Under the pieces are notes generated by a model. The model did no database searches, had not been told where the DNA came from, and worked only from the letters and a program-made list of their open reading frames with translations. DNA of 64,000 nucleotides from Acanthaster planci (taxonomy: Eukaryota; Echinodermata; Asteroidea; Valvatida; Acanthasteridae), in assembly GCF_001949145.1 (NCBI RefSeq), contig NW_019091444.1, positions 741,049 through 805,048 of the forward strand, in the 5' to 3' direction. The translations under genes were made by a program, and so were the position numbers. This document shows positions 47,340-59,577 of the stretch, one piece after another (the stretch's first letter is position 1; each line of letters starts with the position of its first letter).

Positions 47340-50317
47340 TTATGCGTCTACTCTAGAAGGCAAGCTGCTCATTTGTGTGTTACTGCCAGTCCTGGTGCTC
47401 GGACCTGCCACTAAAGTGGATCCCTGGTTAGCACCCGTCACCCCTCGCCTGGCCTCGTCTCTGTCCGCCCTGGCCCTCTTGAAGCAGCAAGGAAACGCCT
47501 TCCGGAAACTTTTCCGGAAGTTCTCCCCTAGGAAGGCGTAAATGAAGGGGTTGGCACACGAGTTGACGTAGCTCAGCACGTGACCGGCGGTTTTTAGATT
47601 TAGAGCGTGGTTCGTGTAGACAAAGGAGGCACCGAAGCTGGACCACAGTGAGTAGAAATGGAGCGGGAACCAGCAGACGGTGAACACTATCACCACGGTT
47701 AACACCATTAACGTGATCTTCCGTTTCTGCCTCAGATTACGCTCGGTGTTGGCGGTGTTTGCCGGGCCGCTGACGGCGTCAGAAGGCGCCACGCGTTGCC
47801 ACAGGTGACGGAGCATGACCGTGTAGCAAACAGCGATGACAACCAGAGGGAGTGCGTACGGAAACAGGAATGTCATGATCGTGTAGGCGAATTCCAACGT
47901 CCCGCTGGGCCAACTGATGAGGCAGTATGTGGTCAGAGTGCCCTGGTACACGAGTTCTTGGAGGTCAAAGTAAAGCGGGAACGGGATATACAGCAGAAAA
48001 GCAGCTGAAAATACAAAAAATGCGGGATATGCTATAAATACGTAGCTCCCGTAATTGCATATAGGCCTTGACTTATTCAGCCAGCTCTGTGAGCCTCAAG
48101 CTGGACCAAGAGAGGGCGCCATTTTCTTAGCAACGGAGGCTCCTTTGGTAGGAACTGAACTTCGCTGGTTTGACTTAAAAACGCACGCATCACAGTCGCA
48201 TCGCTGCCTACAACTTTAATACTCCAGACCAAAACGGCTCTTATCATTTTCTTTTCATTCTCTTATCAGGAATGCGAATTTGCCCATAGTTTTGATTTTA
48301 GTCGGGCGCCGCGCAGATCCCAATATTTTTATGTAGTTTTGAATGGGATCTGGTGGTCTGCGCATTTCTATGTCTTTGATCCACCCTGAGTTGAAATGCA
48401 CCCTCACCGGCGAGAGAAGGACAGACTGGTACGATGAAGTTTTCCAACCTGGTTCTTGCACGCGCTTGGCGTACACGCGAAGACCATACATTCCAGCATA
48501 AATTCATTGCGCATACTCAGCGTGCACCACGCCCGACGCGCACAAATATGCGCCCCATGCAGTGAGTTCATACCAAAGGACTGTCCATTTCTTTCTAAAA
48601 CATGCCCTCTTTTGTTTCCGCCTGAAGCGGATTGCTCAATTCTAAAATGCAGCACTCGCCTAAAAAGATTCGATTTGTTGGGTGGAGCTCGTGCGCGTTC
48701 CTAATGACCAAGCACAACTTACACAGCCACACCAAGACGCTTATGGTGATTGCCGTCTGCAGGGTGCGAGTCTTCAGCGATTTCAGGGGCCTGACTATCG
48801 CCTGGAAGCGGTCGACACTCATAGCTGCCAGAAGAAAGCACGTCGAGTGCGAAGTGACCTGCAAATGGCACAAAATATACACGATGCGCGTCTTTGTTAA
48901 TTAATATTTTTTTCTCTTTTTCTTGGCTTCTGTTTTGATTTTTTATGGGGTTTTGGAAATAGGAATGGCTTTGGGTGGCCCTATTGCGATATCTTTTGTG
49001 TTTAGTGGGTGTTTTGTTTTATGCTGTGCGTGTTTTGTTTTGTTTTGTTTGTGTGTTTGGCTTTTTGGTTTTTTTAACTAAAGTTTTAGTTTTATAGACT
49101 AAAAATGGATCTGAAAAAGAAAGGAATGGGTGATCCTATTGCGACCTCTAACAATTCATCGTGTTGACGAGAGAGAACCTTACATATTGCAAGTAGAGGA
49201 CGACCTTGCACATGAACCTGCCGAGAGTGAAGCCCTGGTTGAGGTAATCATTGGCGGTCTTTGGCGCACAAAATGCCAGAAAGAGGATGTCGGCAACGGC
49301 CAGGTTCACGATGTAGTAGTTGGTGACCGTCCGCTGGCTAGCCCTCACGATGACGAAGATGACCAGACTGTTCCCCACCATGCCGACGCAGATGAGAATT
49401 CCTGGTGGGAGAAGCGGTATTTAAGGTCCGACAGACGGGATCACTTCACATGAACACATTTTTTTCCGAACAGACGAGCTGCTGTATCAAATTTCTCCAA
49501 ATCGCTGCGGCTTCGCCTGTACTCCACACAAGTTAACGCAACCCCCTTATCCATTTTACTGTTTCACTGTTATTAAGTCACTCTTGGCTCAAACACAATT
49601 TTGAGACAAACTAGCAGGAACTCCCAAAATGTGGCGTCAATTTCAACAAACGCGAATCAGCTCTTCGGCAACCTATATTGAAGCGATGCTTTAGGGATCC
49701 ACACCTTTTGATGGCCGCGTATATATCAAAAAACCTTGTTATTAAGGAGGGAGTTGCAGGGAAACAAAGACTTATCATGTTAGAAGCCATTCGTTCGAAA
49801 CAGGGTTGAAATTTATGACCATAGTCAACCGCTCTTCCAAATCAATCATGCAAAGGGCCCATTGATCTTTTGAAAAGTTGTATGACATTTTTGACTGGGA
49901 TTCATGATAAAGGGAATTTCAAAGCACAAGGATTTAAACTTTTCTGCCACACTGCATCAAATGACATCCACACAGAGTTTTAAATACTGGGACAGACGGG
50001 AAACACCTATCCTTCATACATATAACCATTTTCTCAATCCCCTGTCTTCCTCCGACAAGTTCAGACATCACAAAACATGTTGCCACAAGGACATCAAGAA
50101 TGAGCGTCTTTGACTACACGGACGACTAAGTCCTGCTCATGACAAGGGAAAATTAGAACTTTACAGTGGACTTACCAAGTATGACCGGTATGAGCCACGG
50201 GGGGAACGGAAACAAATACGAAGAACCGCCGTCCCCCGTCCACGGCGCCTCGGTCGAGTTCGGCACAACGGTGTTGTCGTCCAGCGCCGTCGAGAGGAAC
50301 AGCAGAGCGGTCGTCAT
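47340..50317 (-). CDS. Kisspeptin-receptor-like (GPR54-type) class A GPCR, copy 2, four exons
   Basis: Exons on the minus strand: 50317-50176, 49401-49184, 48858-48723, 48004-47340, giving 386 residues with stop TAA at 47342-47340. The first three exons are 142, 218 and 136 nt, exactly the lengths in the neighbouring copy, and intron phases are also 1, 0, 1, so the two arose by tandem duplication. Start ATG 50317 opens with MTTA as in the other copy; an in-frame ATG at 50401 would add 28 residues without counterpart. Features: NST glycosylation site (20-22), TM1 GMVGNSL, TM2 NLAVADILF, Cys112 in TM3, MSVDRF (136-138), Cys193 in the second loop, CWFP (276-279), NPFIY (317-321), LGENFRKSFR and a CC pair (338-339 region). 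Pocket-facing loops differ markedly: the second loop reads YCLISWPS rather than YCTEHWPS. A dispersed repeat sits in intron 3. Confidence 0.88.
48091..48214 (+). repeat. Dispersed repeat copy A, inside GPCR copy 2 intron 3
   Basis: This segment, beginning GAGCCTCAAGCTGGACCAAG, aligns along about 120 bp with the reverse complement of 63462-63588. Shared blocks include AGCTGGACCAAGAG, CTTAGCA-CGGAGGCTCC, GGAACTGAA, TTCGCTGGTT and GTCGCATCGCT. It is an interspersed repeat of unknown class with no visible coding capacity. It lies between exons 3 and 4, antisense to the gene. Confidence 0.85.
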
Positions 50318-52097
50318 CTTTTTCCCGCCAAAATGCCCGATTAAGTGACCACAGCGCCCGAACGCGGAGACCCGCCAATTGCAAAAGCACACCACATGCA
50401 AGGGTTGTGGGGGAGGTGAAGAACTGGAAGGACAGTTTTTGGAGAGGTGAAAACAACTCAGAGGTTAGACCGAATGGTTAGTATTCAACATGAAACTCTG
50501 CACGTGGATGGTAGTTTCAATACAGTTCTAGAGATAAAATGCAGGTGAACTAGGTACAAGCTTATAAAGTACCCACAACTCATGCGTCATGCAGTGACGT
50601 TTTTAACACGTGATTCTGCGGGGGCTGGACCGATTCGTCCATTTGGACAGACGTGGACAGGGCTCGAAGCACGTGGTATGTGTGCTATGCGTACATTCTG
50701 TTTGAAAGGGCAATACATTTCATAAGATGAGAAGGGATCGTGAACCGACAAGTGCACTGTAAACCGTGCCCACATTTTTAAGTGCCAAAAAAGCCACCAA
50801 GCGCGCGCGTGACGTGCCGACGGGGACTATTAAGCCAGTAAGTGATATTTCCGGTTAATATTTGAGCAGTGTGGAGGTTTTCTATCACGAATTCTCCCAG
50901 GTAAAGTAAGTATGCATGATGCAAAGTCCGTTATGGGCGGCGAGTTCAGCTTCAGTACGCTTCAGAGTACACTTGAACCGCAGAGACGCCACAACGGCAC
51001 GCCACAGCCTTGGCAACGAGCAGCGAGGGGGATCCTGGACAGTGATTTCATTTAGACGAATAACAATTGAAGGATCATATAGCACAGACACAATGCATGA
51101 TGCAGCCATTATGGAGGACCACGGGACTTTTGGGCAGATCCTGATGCAATCTAAACCAATCACAGAACAGCGCTGACTGAGGTTTGCAGAAGAAAATTAA
51201 ACCCATTGCAAAGTACAATCAGTCGTATAGATCGTTAATCAAAGCTCAAACGAGCCCCGACGTCAGGGCTTTTCTTATGGTAACTATAGCCACACGTGAT
51301 ATCCTCAGGTCGAAACAACATACTTATGGCCAAGAACCTCATTTAAGTCTCGCCTGCCTAACAACGGTTGTTGAACCGTTGTCGTTTAAAAGTGGGGCCC
51401 CATGCAGCCGAGACATTGTTGTGCGTCTTACACAAGATTATGATAAATGCAATATTGAATGCAAGAAAGTCCTAAAATCCACGCGACATCGCACTTGATC
51501 TACTGCGCATGCTAGATGCACGTGGCTGCGATGACACGAAAAGTCCCGCCAAAACGTCTCTTTCCAAAATATCTTGCCTCCCCATGTAGCAGCACAACAA
51601 ACCATTTAACCACGTGACTCGCTAAGGGTCACTAACCCACCTTTTCAGCCCGAGGGTAAGAACGCGAGCTGCGCAAAACCAATCAAGTTGTTATTGCCTG
51701 CTTAAACAGGACTTTACTTTTCATTTTGCTAAAAGCAAGATGGTGTTAGGTTTTACCAGGTATCGCAGTCGGGAGGAATCGTGCGCTCGGGCTCCGAAAA
51801 TCTCAAAATTACCCGTACTCTTAAACTCAAGGGTCTACAGTGGTGCTTCTACCTGCAATGCCCGTAATGAAATCTGATGACTATGAGAGAAGGGCGTTCT
51901 CACAGACTAGCAGAAGACACTTGTAGTGTAGTAAAGTACTACTAATTTTAGAATGGAACTTGATTCCAAGAAGGGAAGACCAGCTTTGAACCCAATTTTG
52001 ATAAGTCAATGAGATGCCATGACAAAAATAATGAGAAAGTGTATCAACAGACGAAGTAAAACTTAAGGCTTCAAAGTAACCGGAAGGCCGTTCCGGG
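50318..52097. other. Upstream flank of GPCR copy 2, no further gene seen
   Basis: The promoter of copy 2 is expected here, but no convincing TATA box or initiator could be assigned. Overlapping ORFs at 50885-51176 (both strands) and 51184-51498 show no recognisable protein features. Confidence 0.4.
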
Positions 52098-52170
52098 GTT
52101 TTTTTTGGGGGGGGTATTTTTGTTTTTCTGTTTCTTTTTTTTTTTCTCTCTCTATCCTTTTTTTTTCCAT
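52098..52170. repeat. Homopolymer-rich low-complexity tract
   Basis: Runs of T, then G, then several long T runs interrupted by C and a CTCTCTCT tract. The lysine- and arginine-rich ORF on the opposite strand at 51881-52269 is a translation of this tract and is not a gene. Confidence 0.85.
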
Positions 52171-54815
52171 TTGCTCCTCTCTGTCGACATTTTGCTTGCA
52201 AGAATAAAACGAAACTTCCTGCTTTTCTGGAAACTTCAAGAATCGAGGGTGTTTCGCACAGGAGTGCACGGAATGCTGTTTACGCGAGACATCTTTGTTT
52301 GTTCCGAAATCAAGTCAAATTTGTCGAACGGGAATTGGTCACGTTTTCTCCTCTTTCCCCCGGCAGTTCGCTAGGAGATATTTTCGCAGCGTGCACAAGG
52401 ACAAAAAAAACCATCGGGGACAGCAAGGGCCGCGCGACGAGCAACACATGCGGGGCGATGCAACTCCTGACAACAAAGCTGCGCAATTTCGCTAGCCTCG
52501 CCTCGGACAATTTTCCCAAGGCAACTGACGTTACCTATGTAAATGTGCGACAGTTAACACGCACGATTATCGTGGGAAACAGCCGTCGGGTAGACGAAAA
52601 AGAAATAGTCTGTGGCACAACGAACATCATTAGCACAACTCTCAAAAGCACAAGCCTCATTTTGAACAACTTGTTATGAGGCAAACTAGTCGTTGCTTTC
52701 GTCGTAGCTTCGACCTAAAGGCAATCGTGCTACGTTCAGGCGATTATAAAGGCCTTTCTTTTCTCTGGTCTTAGCCTCCAGACCAGCAGACTATTGACTC
52801 CAATTACTGGCTAACGATCAGGAAACGATGGACAGACAGAAAACTACAGGGACGTTACCATTAATGCCCGCAATGAACGCTTTCAACCCACTCCACTTGC
52901 CCTTCCGATCTCAGTTATTTTTGACAAACGATTGTAAATGGACCCCTTGCGCGATCGATCCCTAAGGATCACCAAGTCCGTTATACAGACGCCATTTGGA
53001 AATAATACCCGGTTTTAACTCAATATGTTGGCGTTGGACGGGGAACTAAATGTAGGATAATTCAGTTTGGAAATTCCCGCCTGAGCGAAACGCCGGGCAT
53101 TAGCATTTCTGAAAAGCTTGCACTGTTACCCATTTTAAATTCTCTTCGTTTTCTCATTACAGCATTTCGTACAAAATTACGCTACGCCTTCGGTAACACT
53201 ACGCCCTCTCATTGTTTTAAACTGCAGCTCTAAACAAGTTTACAAGCATAAATAAACACGATCGTACGCTACACAGATAAGTTTCCATACTTTTGACTTG
53301 ACTCACGACAGTGCAGTTAGTACGCAATAAATTCACCAAACATTTACTTGATATTTTAGGTGAAAATTCCGAGCTGGATACGAGAAAATAAGAACCGATC
53401 GAGGGCAACTGTGATTAGCTTTTTTTTATTAGCGGGACGGGAATGGATTTGTTTCCGTGTAAACGGCGTCCCTTCATCCACAGCACATGACCCGCTTGGT
53501 TTTGTAGGGCACGCGTACCATCTCAAGCAAAAATCGCACACAGAAAGGTGACCGCACGTTTTGCACCAGGTCTTGAGACTTCGAACAAATTACTTTGGAG
53601 ATACTGCCCGGACCTTCAAAACTGGCTCCGTGAAAAACGTTGGCATGATTTCGACGGCACTTTTCAAAGTCTCCCCCATAGCGGGAAAATAAATCTAATT
53701 CTTTCTGATGTCGTGGAGTGTTTTCCTTTTCGCTGGGAAAGATCAATACTGCCGAGGCATGCCTACGCAGCCCAAGGTCGGGTTGACAGAATCAGATCGG
53801 AATAATTCTTAGGCCGAGAGGATCTCCTCTACTTATACGTTCGAGGACACCGTCCACTTCACATTTATCCCGGCAAGAACGATTGATCGACGGAACTCAG
53901 GGAGGGCGATGAATTGGTGAAGACAGCCCCCCCCCCCGTCGTGCAGTCGGCCCAGGAGGTATAATGCACATTCATGGCGGAAATGAGGAATATATACATG
54001 CTAGAATACAGGGTGTACGTGTGGACGATATTGCCGCTGCGCATGACCAATGTATAAACCACCCGAAACTGGCCAAGTTAGCTTTAGACATTCTAAAGGC
54101 TGGTACGCCTCATTAACTTCACTGCTCTAGCTTACCGATGTCATTGTTCAAATACCATTAGGAGCTAGACTGATTTTACCATTTCTGCCTGGGTAAATAT
54201 ATCTGTTAAGAAGGACAGCCTTAAATGCCCCGTCAAATCAGTTTTACACTGCAGCCTTATTTAATCTGCGCAATTTGTCCGTTGTCTCTTTTTACGGACA
54301 AGCGGAAACGACGATTAAACACTACATGACATACACGCCATATATTGTTTACAATGGTTTAAGTGGGCTTACTTAAGTGATTTTTTTTTAGCATTTTCCC
54401 CAATATTTATCTTTTGGGGTATCTCCCCTCAACCCCCCACCCCCATCCGCGTCTGCTGTACGCGTTAAACGGGGCCTCTTCATTTTCCTGCATTATAAAG
54501 GAGTTAAACGCCATGACAATGGCAAGGCTCCCTCTTTCTTTTCTTTTTTTTAATCTTTTTTTTTTACTTAGCAGCCGAGACTCATCACAAGCCGTTCAAA
54601 TGAACTGTGTTGGACCCAACTACTACTTCTGGCGTGGCATATCATGCCGGGAACCTAGATATTCCAGATAAAAGTGCTGTGTATATACCACTCAGTGGCG
54701 GTGTTGAGACCCTGATAAGTCCAGGCACAAGACAAGTCACAAGCAAGAGGGTGAACAATGAAAAAAATGTTTCTGCTGTTCATGTGAATAACTTGTGACT
54801 TGGATTCAGACTGGA
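52171..54815. other. Non-coding stretch, no gene seen
   Basis: ORFs at 52299-52679 and 53356-53805 overlap ORFs in other frames or strands and carry no known motif. There is a C run of 11 at about 53927-53937. Nothing else is supportable. Confidence 0.4.
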
Positions 54816-54859
54816 GGTCTTGTGATGGTCTTCTGACGGTCCTTTCATGGTCCTGTGAT
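54816..54859 (+). repeat. 11-bp degenerate minisatellite, 4 copies
   Basis: Four consecutive 11-mers read GGTCTTGTGAT, GGTCTTCTGAC, GGTCCTTTCAT and GGTCCTGTGAT; a fifth, weaker unit (GGTAGAGGTCT) follows. Confidence 0.8.
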
Positions 54860-57800
54860 GGTAGAGGTCTCCACTTGGACACTGGTATCGGTAACATACA
54901 GCGTACCACGACATACCAGTTTCTTGAAGCGAAGGAAACAAGACAGAGAAAGAAAGGAAGAAATATAACCCATCATTGAATAGACAACCGATTTGCCAAT
55001 CTTTTGCCCTGATAGGTAAACTAGATTTCAGTCATCAAGTAAGGTAATCGAAGAAAGCGCAAGAAACTCAAAAAGGTGCGAGTTCATCATGCCCGTTTCT
55101 AAGGGGAACCTCGACAGAATAAGCCACTCTACTGACCCCTTTTAACCGCACGGTTTCGCTACTGCACATTGAACGTGATGGTCTCCACGCGTCAAGCACA
55201 TTCAAAACAATTTCCATGTCGCCTTTTAACTGCCATCTCACTTACGACCAGAGCAGCTACATATGCGAAATGGCGAGCGCTCGCTTCTCCCTTGTTCCTC
55301 GTGTTCTGAGCCACGCCTCGATTGCAAGTGCACAGCCGTGATTAATTCTTTTTTTTTTCCTGGCATCGTTGAAATTTCATTCGGGGCCAAACAATTACGC
55401 GCTAATTGATAGAGTGATTTATGAACAAAGCTAACATGACATCGTTTTCCGTTGCCTGGAAACGATGCTCTCGTAGTTTAGACCATTTACCGAGAGTTCG
55501 TGTTTTTCATAATTATTTTGACGGGTAGGTCAAAATATAATTTTCGTAATACAGTATAGAAACACATATCGTCGTCGTTTTCACGAAGGGACGGTCATGT
55601 CAGAAATCGAATTTTTTCCTTTCGAGTATTTTTCGCTATTTCGCTTCAAAACATCGTTCGTAAACCACGCTGAGAGTGGTTTGTGAGTAAAACATCATTA
55701 ATGCCTACATTACATTCACGATGGAAGAGTAGGAATCTCAAAGGTTGCATAGTTGCGTTTTCAGGAAGGGACGCAAATAGTATTATCCCTTGGATACGCA
55801 TAAATCCCCACGATGACTATACCGGACACTCTGAGCTGCAGGGCGCAAACACGAATGCCCTATAATACAGAAGAGCAGAAATGTAAGTCAATTGGAATTT
55901 TTGTTTACGCGAAAGGAGAGGCCGCTTCATTGATAAATATTGAAGCGAAATTACTCGTCACTTTAGGATAACAGCTTGTGCATCGTCACATTTATCTTTT
56001 AAAGAATCATACATTCTTTTCGATTGCAGAAGGTTGTTGAAAAGCCGCACCTCTCGCAGACCTAGAATAAGAGGAACTTCTCTTCCGATTACCTCGAAAA
56101 CGTATTGCTCGTAAAACTCTACAATTCGACATGCTTGTCCCTTCTTAAAATGGTGACGATTTATGTGTCACGTTATGTTAGCCCGTAAGAAACCGGTAGA
56201 AATTTATTGCAGTCATGAAATCGCATTACTTGTTCCATAAAGGAGCAGAAACCACACGTTTTGTAGTGGTAATTACCAATATGAACGTACATGCATTTTA
56301 AAATTAATAGTCAAAATTACAATACAGGCAATCTTTGAACCAGGATAATTATTGTAACTAATGAATGCCTTCAAATGCCTCGTGTTTTTTACAATTCTGA
56401 ATGGGTGGTCATGAATCTCCAGTTTGTCAGACACGCTCCAGACTTTCAGCGCAGACTTTTATCCGAAAACACTTGATATCACGTACCCTTCTTATTATAA
56501 AAGGGGGAGATGATAAAAGTCTATGGAAAAACAAATATTAACTAAAATTGTTTGAAGTGTTACAATACTTCTCGGTGGAGTCTCTCGTGGATCGGCACGC
56601 AGGCGGTAGAAGATTCAGGTTTTACAGGAAATTGTCGACTCAGTCCCCATTATCATCTAGGTTTGAATTCTGCGCGAGGCCCATGGAACAATAGATCTAA
56701 TTTGGAGCGTCTGCAGGGCAGTGCGCTGGGCAAAAAGCAATTTATCAAACAGCATTTGTTGGGAATGGTGCACAATAAGTACTTTGATGAAAGTGATATG
56801 GCGAACGGCAAATCTGCCTCGGGCATACAGACGTGATTGACCTACGTCATAAACGCCGTTTGCGCGTATCATTGTTAGCAAAACTAGTGGCTGGCAATGA
56901 ATACAAATTAAGCTAGACATAATTATTCGTGAAGGTTTGCAAAACCCTAGGAAGTATTACACCACTAAGGAACATACTCCCACCGCAAGGAAAATGACTC
57001 TTATTTCAACGGTGGAGACTAATGCACTTTGAGGCAGAAGCTCTAACCAATCAAAAGGAAACTTTCGGCAGAACTCGGCCTCTCGTATACAAAACACTGG
57101 TCGGTGTTAAACGGAAAAAAGGTCTATTGACCATCATTTAGTGGGGGTAAGATTTTAATTAAAGGAAAGGTGTCATTTTTAAAACCTGTTGGCAAATTTT
57201 TACGTCCCCAAGGGGTACTCTGTCACACTACTCGACGATACACATGTGGAATTAATCACATTGATTGCTTCATATCACCTACACTTGTAGACCCCTTAAT
57301 TCATGATGTCCGTAATTAATGAAAGCGGCTATTTACGGTGGCTAATGTAGATTACTCGCTGTCAGCCAAATTACAGTTACTTAGAGTCAGAAAATTACCG
57401 TACTTCATTTCAATATGAGGCTGTTACTGGCACCTGTGCGCTCAGTAAAATAGTGTATATATTTACTGTAAAAATATTTCGGTGTACCGTTACATCGCTA
57501 CGAGAGGCTCGGATTGATGTCTTTGATTTAGAAAACTGTACGTACAAATGGGACTGCCTCGTAACAGCTACGCTGAACGCGGAAAAACACATTAATTGCT
57601 CCTCCGTGGCACGAATTCCGGCTTCGTTTTCCCCTCGAAAGCTGCTTCGGGGAAAAGTATCAGCAACATGACGTCGTGAGCGATTCACAAAAACGGACTA
57701 ATAATCGGACAGCATTAGGGGAGCGAGCGCGTAGATGTTGAACGGCAGGGCGTGCTGCTGGATTTCACGGCTAATTTCATTTGGCGGTGTGTGTTGAAAG

Positions 57801-59524
57801 GGGAAGGACTAACAACAAACCCAGGCGACGTCATCTGAGGTTATCCGTACTTTTTTCTATACTAGGAAATATAGCGACCATGTTATTAATATCCTTTGCT
57901 GCGTGGTCGGTGAAGAAGCTGTCAGTGGGACATTCATGCATTTACGAATACTGAGCACAACGGTAGATGACATTGGCGTTTCTGATACCAGGTTGTGGAG
58001 TGTTATTAAGGACAGTGTATTGCAAGACCTTTACCGTGTTTCCGTCATCATTGAGACTGACAGCTACTTACCAAAGCTTAGACAATTTCTCTCTCCGCTT
58101 ACACGGAGGTTCTTCAATTAACAGCACTTGATATAGAAAAGCAATAAAGGGCATATTCTCCAACATAATTTTTCACCGACAGCGTTTACGTTTCCAAGAA
58201 CCTAAAAATGACATTCGTGCACGTGGTGTATACCGTCCACTTCAGACACTCATGGAACTCCCTTGGTTTCGGATTTGCCAAATAAACCCGAACATAATAA
58301 CCCTGGCAGTGTGTATACGGATTTACCCTAACAGACTTGTTGAATAAGTGAGCATATCTGTCACCGCTTTTCACCACGAGCCTAAATCGCGGTACCAGGC
58401 TGTACAATACCAAATCAGTTTGTCTACCATTGACGCTACAGATCAACTCCTCACAATGCTCAAAATTAACTTCTACTCTCCCGCCCCTTTATCATATTTT
58501 CTGAAAGCGAGACACACTTCTCATTTTTCACAACAGTTCCATTCATGACAAGCCGGACCACTCGCACACTTTGGTCACAACCGATGCTAAAAAGTAATAA
58601 GCTCAAGCGATCACATTCAATTTGATGTCGACACTTGTTATAATAAAAACGACATCACGTCTGAATAAGAAAGCTTCACATCTGACTCCGGGGAAAAACG
58701 ACACAGGAAACCAACATGTCGCCCTAATGGTTGTCAGCTATTCGGAGGCATGCGTGGTACGACCTCATCGGTTCGCATTTAAGCTTCAGTTAAACGAAGT
58801 CAATACTCTGAACGCCACAAGATTCACAGACATTGAATTAAAGGTTACCTCTTACCTGAACACTCCAGGAACAATTGAGATTTTTCTCTCATCAAGGAGG
58901 TCTACGTGTGAGTTTTAGTATGTAAAGACATATCTTTTGAGATCGTCAGAATAGAGACACCCAACTGATGAGCCCGGCGCGGCAAGACCGGAGCAGTACT
59001 CTGTTCGCGCTGATAATGTCCCGAACATCGAACGGTTCGCTGGGCTGTACCGTGGTTGTGCACGTAAATGATTCCCTGTGCATGCTGGTATTCCTACGTG
59101 CGCAGGTGCCGCTGGAGACAATAAACCTATACCACGTGACTGCAGAGGACGTATAGTGTCGAGAACTTTCCTCGTCTTCAGCGAGGATGGTATGGCTCCA
59201 TGGCCTTTATATTGTACAGATGCTGTAGGGTACAACAGGATCAAGCTGAAATAATTCCCAAGTGCAGAGCGACGGACAAATCTGGCCATAACTTTTTTCA
59301 CTAAGAGGGCGGTACATACATGTATTTGTGTTGGTATTACAGGCCCCAAACTGCCCAAGCTCAAGACTGCAACCCAGCGACGTCATTCCAACACCAAGGG
59401 TCGACCAGTGGGAGATGCACTCCAATGCGTGAAGTCAGGGTTCGCTAAAGTCTAACTGACGAGAATATGTAAGGCGGGGCTGATATGCAAAGCTCTTATG
59501 TTGTTGGTCAAGCACGCTTTGCAG
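54860..59524. other. Non-coding stretch, no gene seen
   Basis: Mixed AT- and GC-rich sequence. A block near 55350-55470 combines TGATTAATTC, GCTAATTGATAG and CGTTGCCTGGAAACG (the last resembles an RFX X-box), suggesting possible regulatory DNA. No exon with a protein-like signature was found. Confidence 0.35.
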
Positions 59525-59577
59525 ACCTTATTCAGGGCAAGCAGATTCAGTGCCGATGTGCTTGCCCTGAAGAAGGT
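59525..59577. repeat. Clean hairpin, 19-position stem with one mismatch
   Basis: ACCTT, one mismatch, then TTCAGGGCAAGCA (59531-59543) pairs perfectly with TGCTTGCCCTGAA (59559-59571), one mismatch, then AAGGT. The loop is 15 nt. The shape is somewhat like a small microRNA precursor, although the stem is short and pairing fails outside it. A foldback repeat remnant is equally possible. Confidence 0.7.

Noticed and set aside
50317-50401. Earlier in-frame start for GPCR copy 2, adding 28 residues
   Set aside because: The paralogue aligns from the MTTA start with an identical first-exon length; the extra residues have no counterpart. The same applies to the ATG at 43691 for copy 1.
51881-52269. 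Lys/Arg-rich ORFs resembling a nuclear protein
   Set aside because: Translation of a homopolymer tract.
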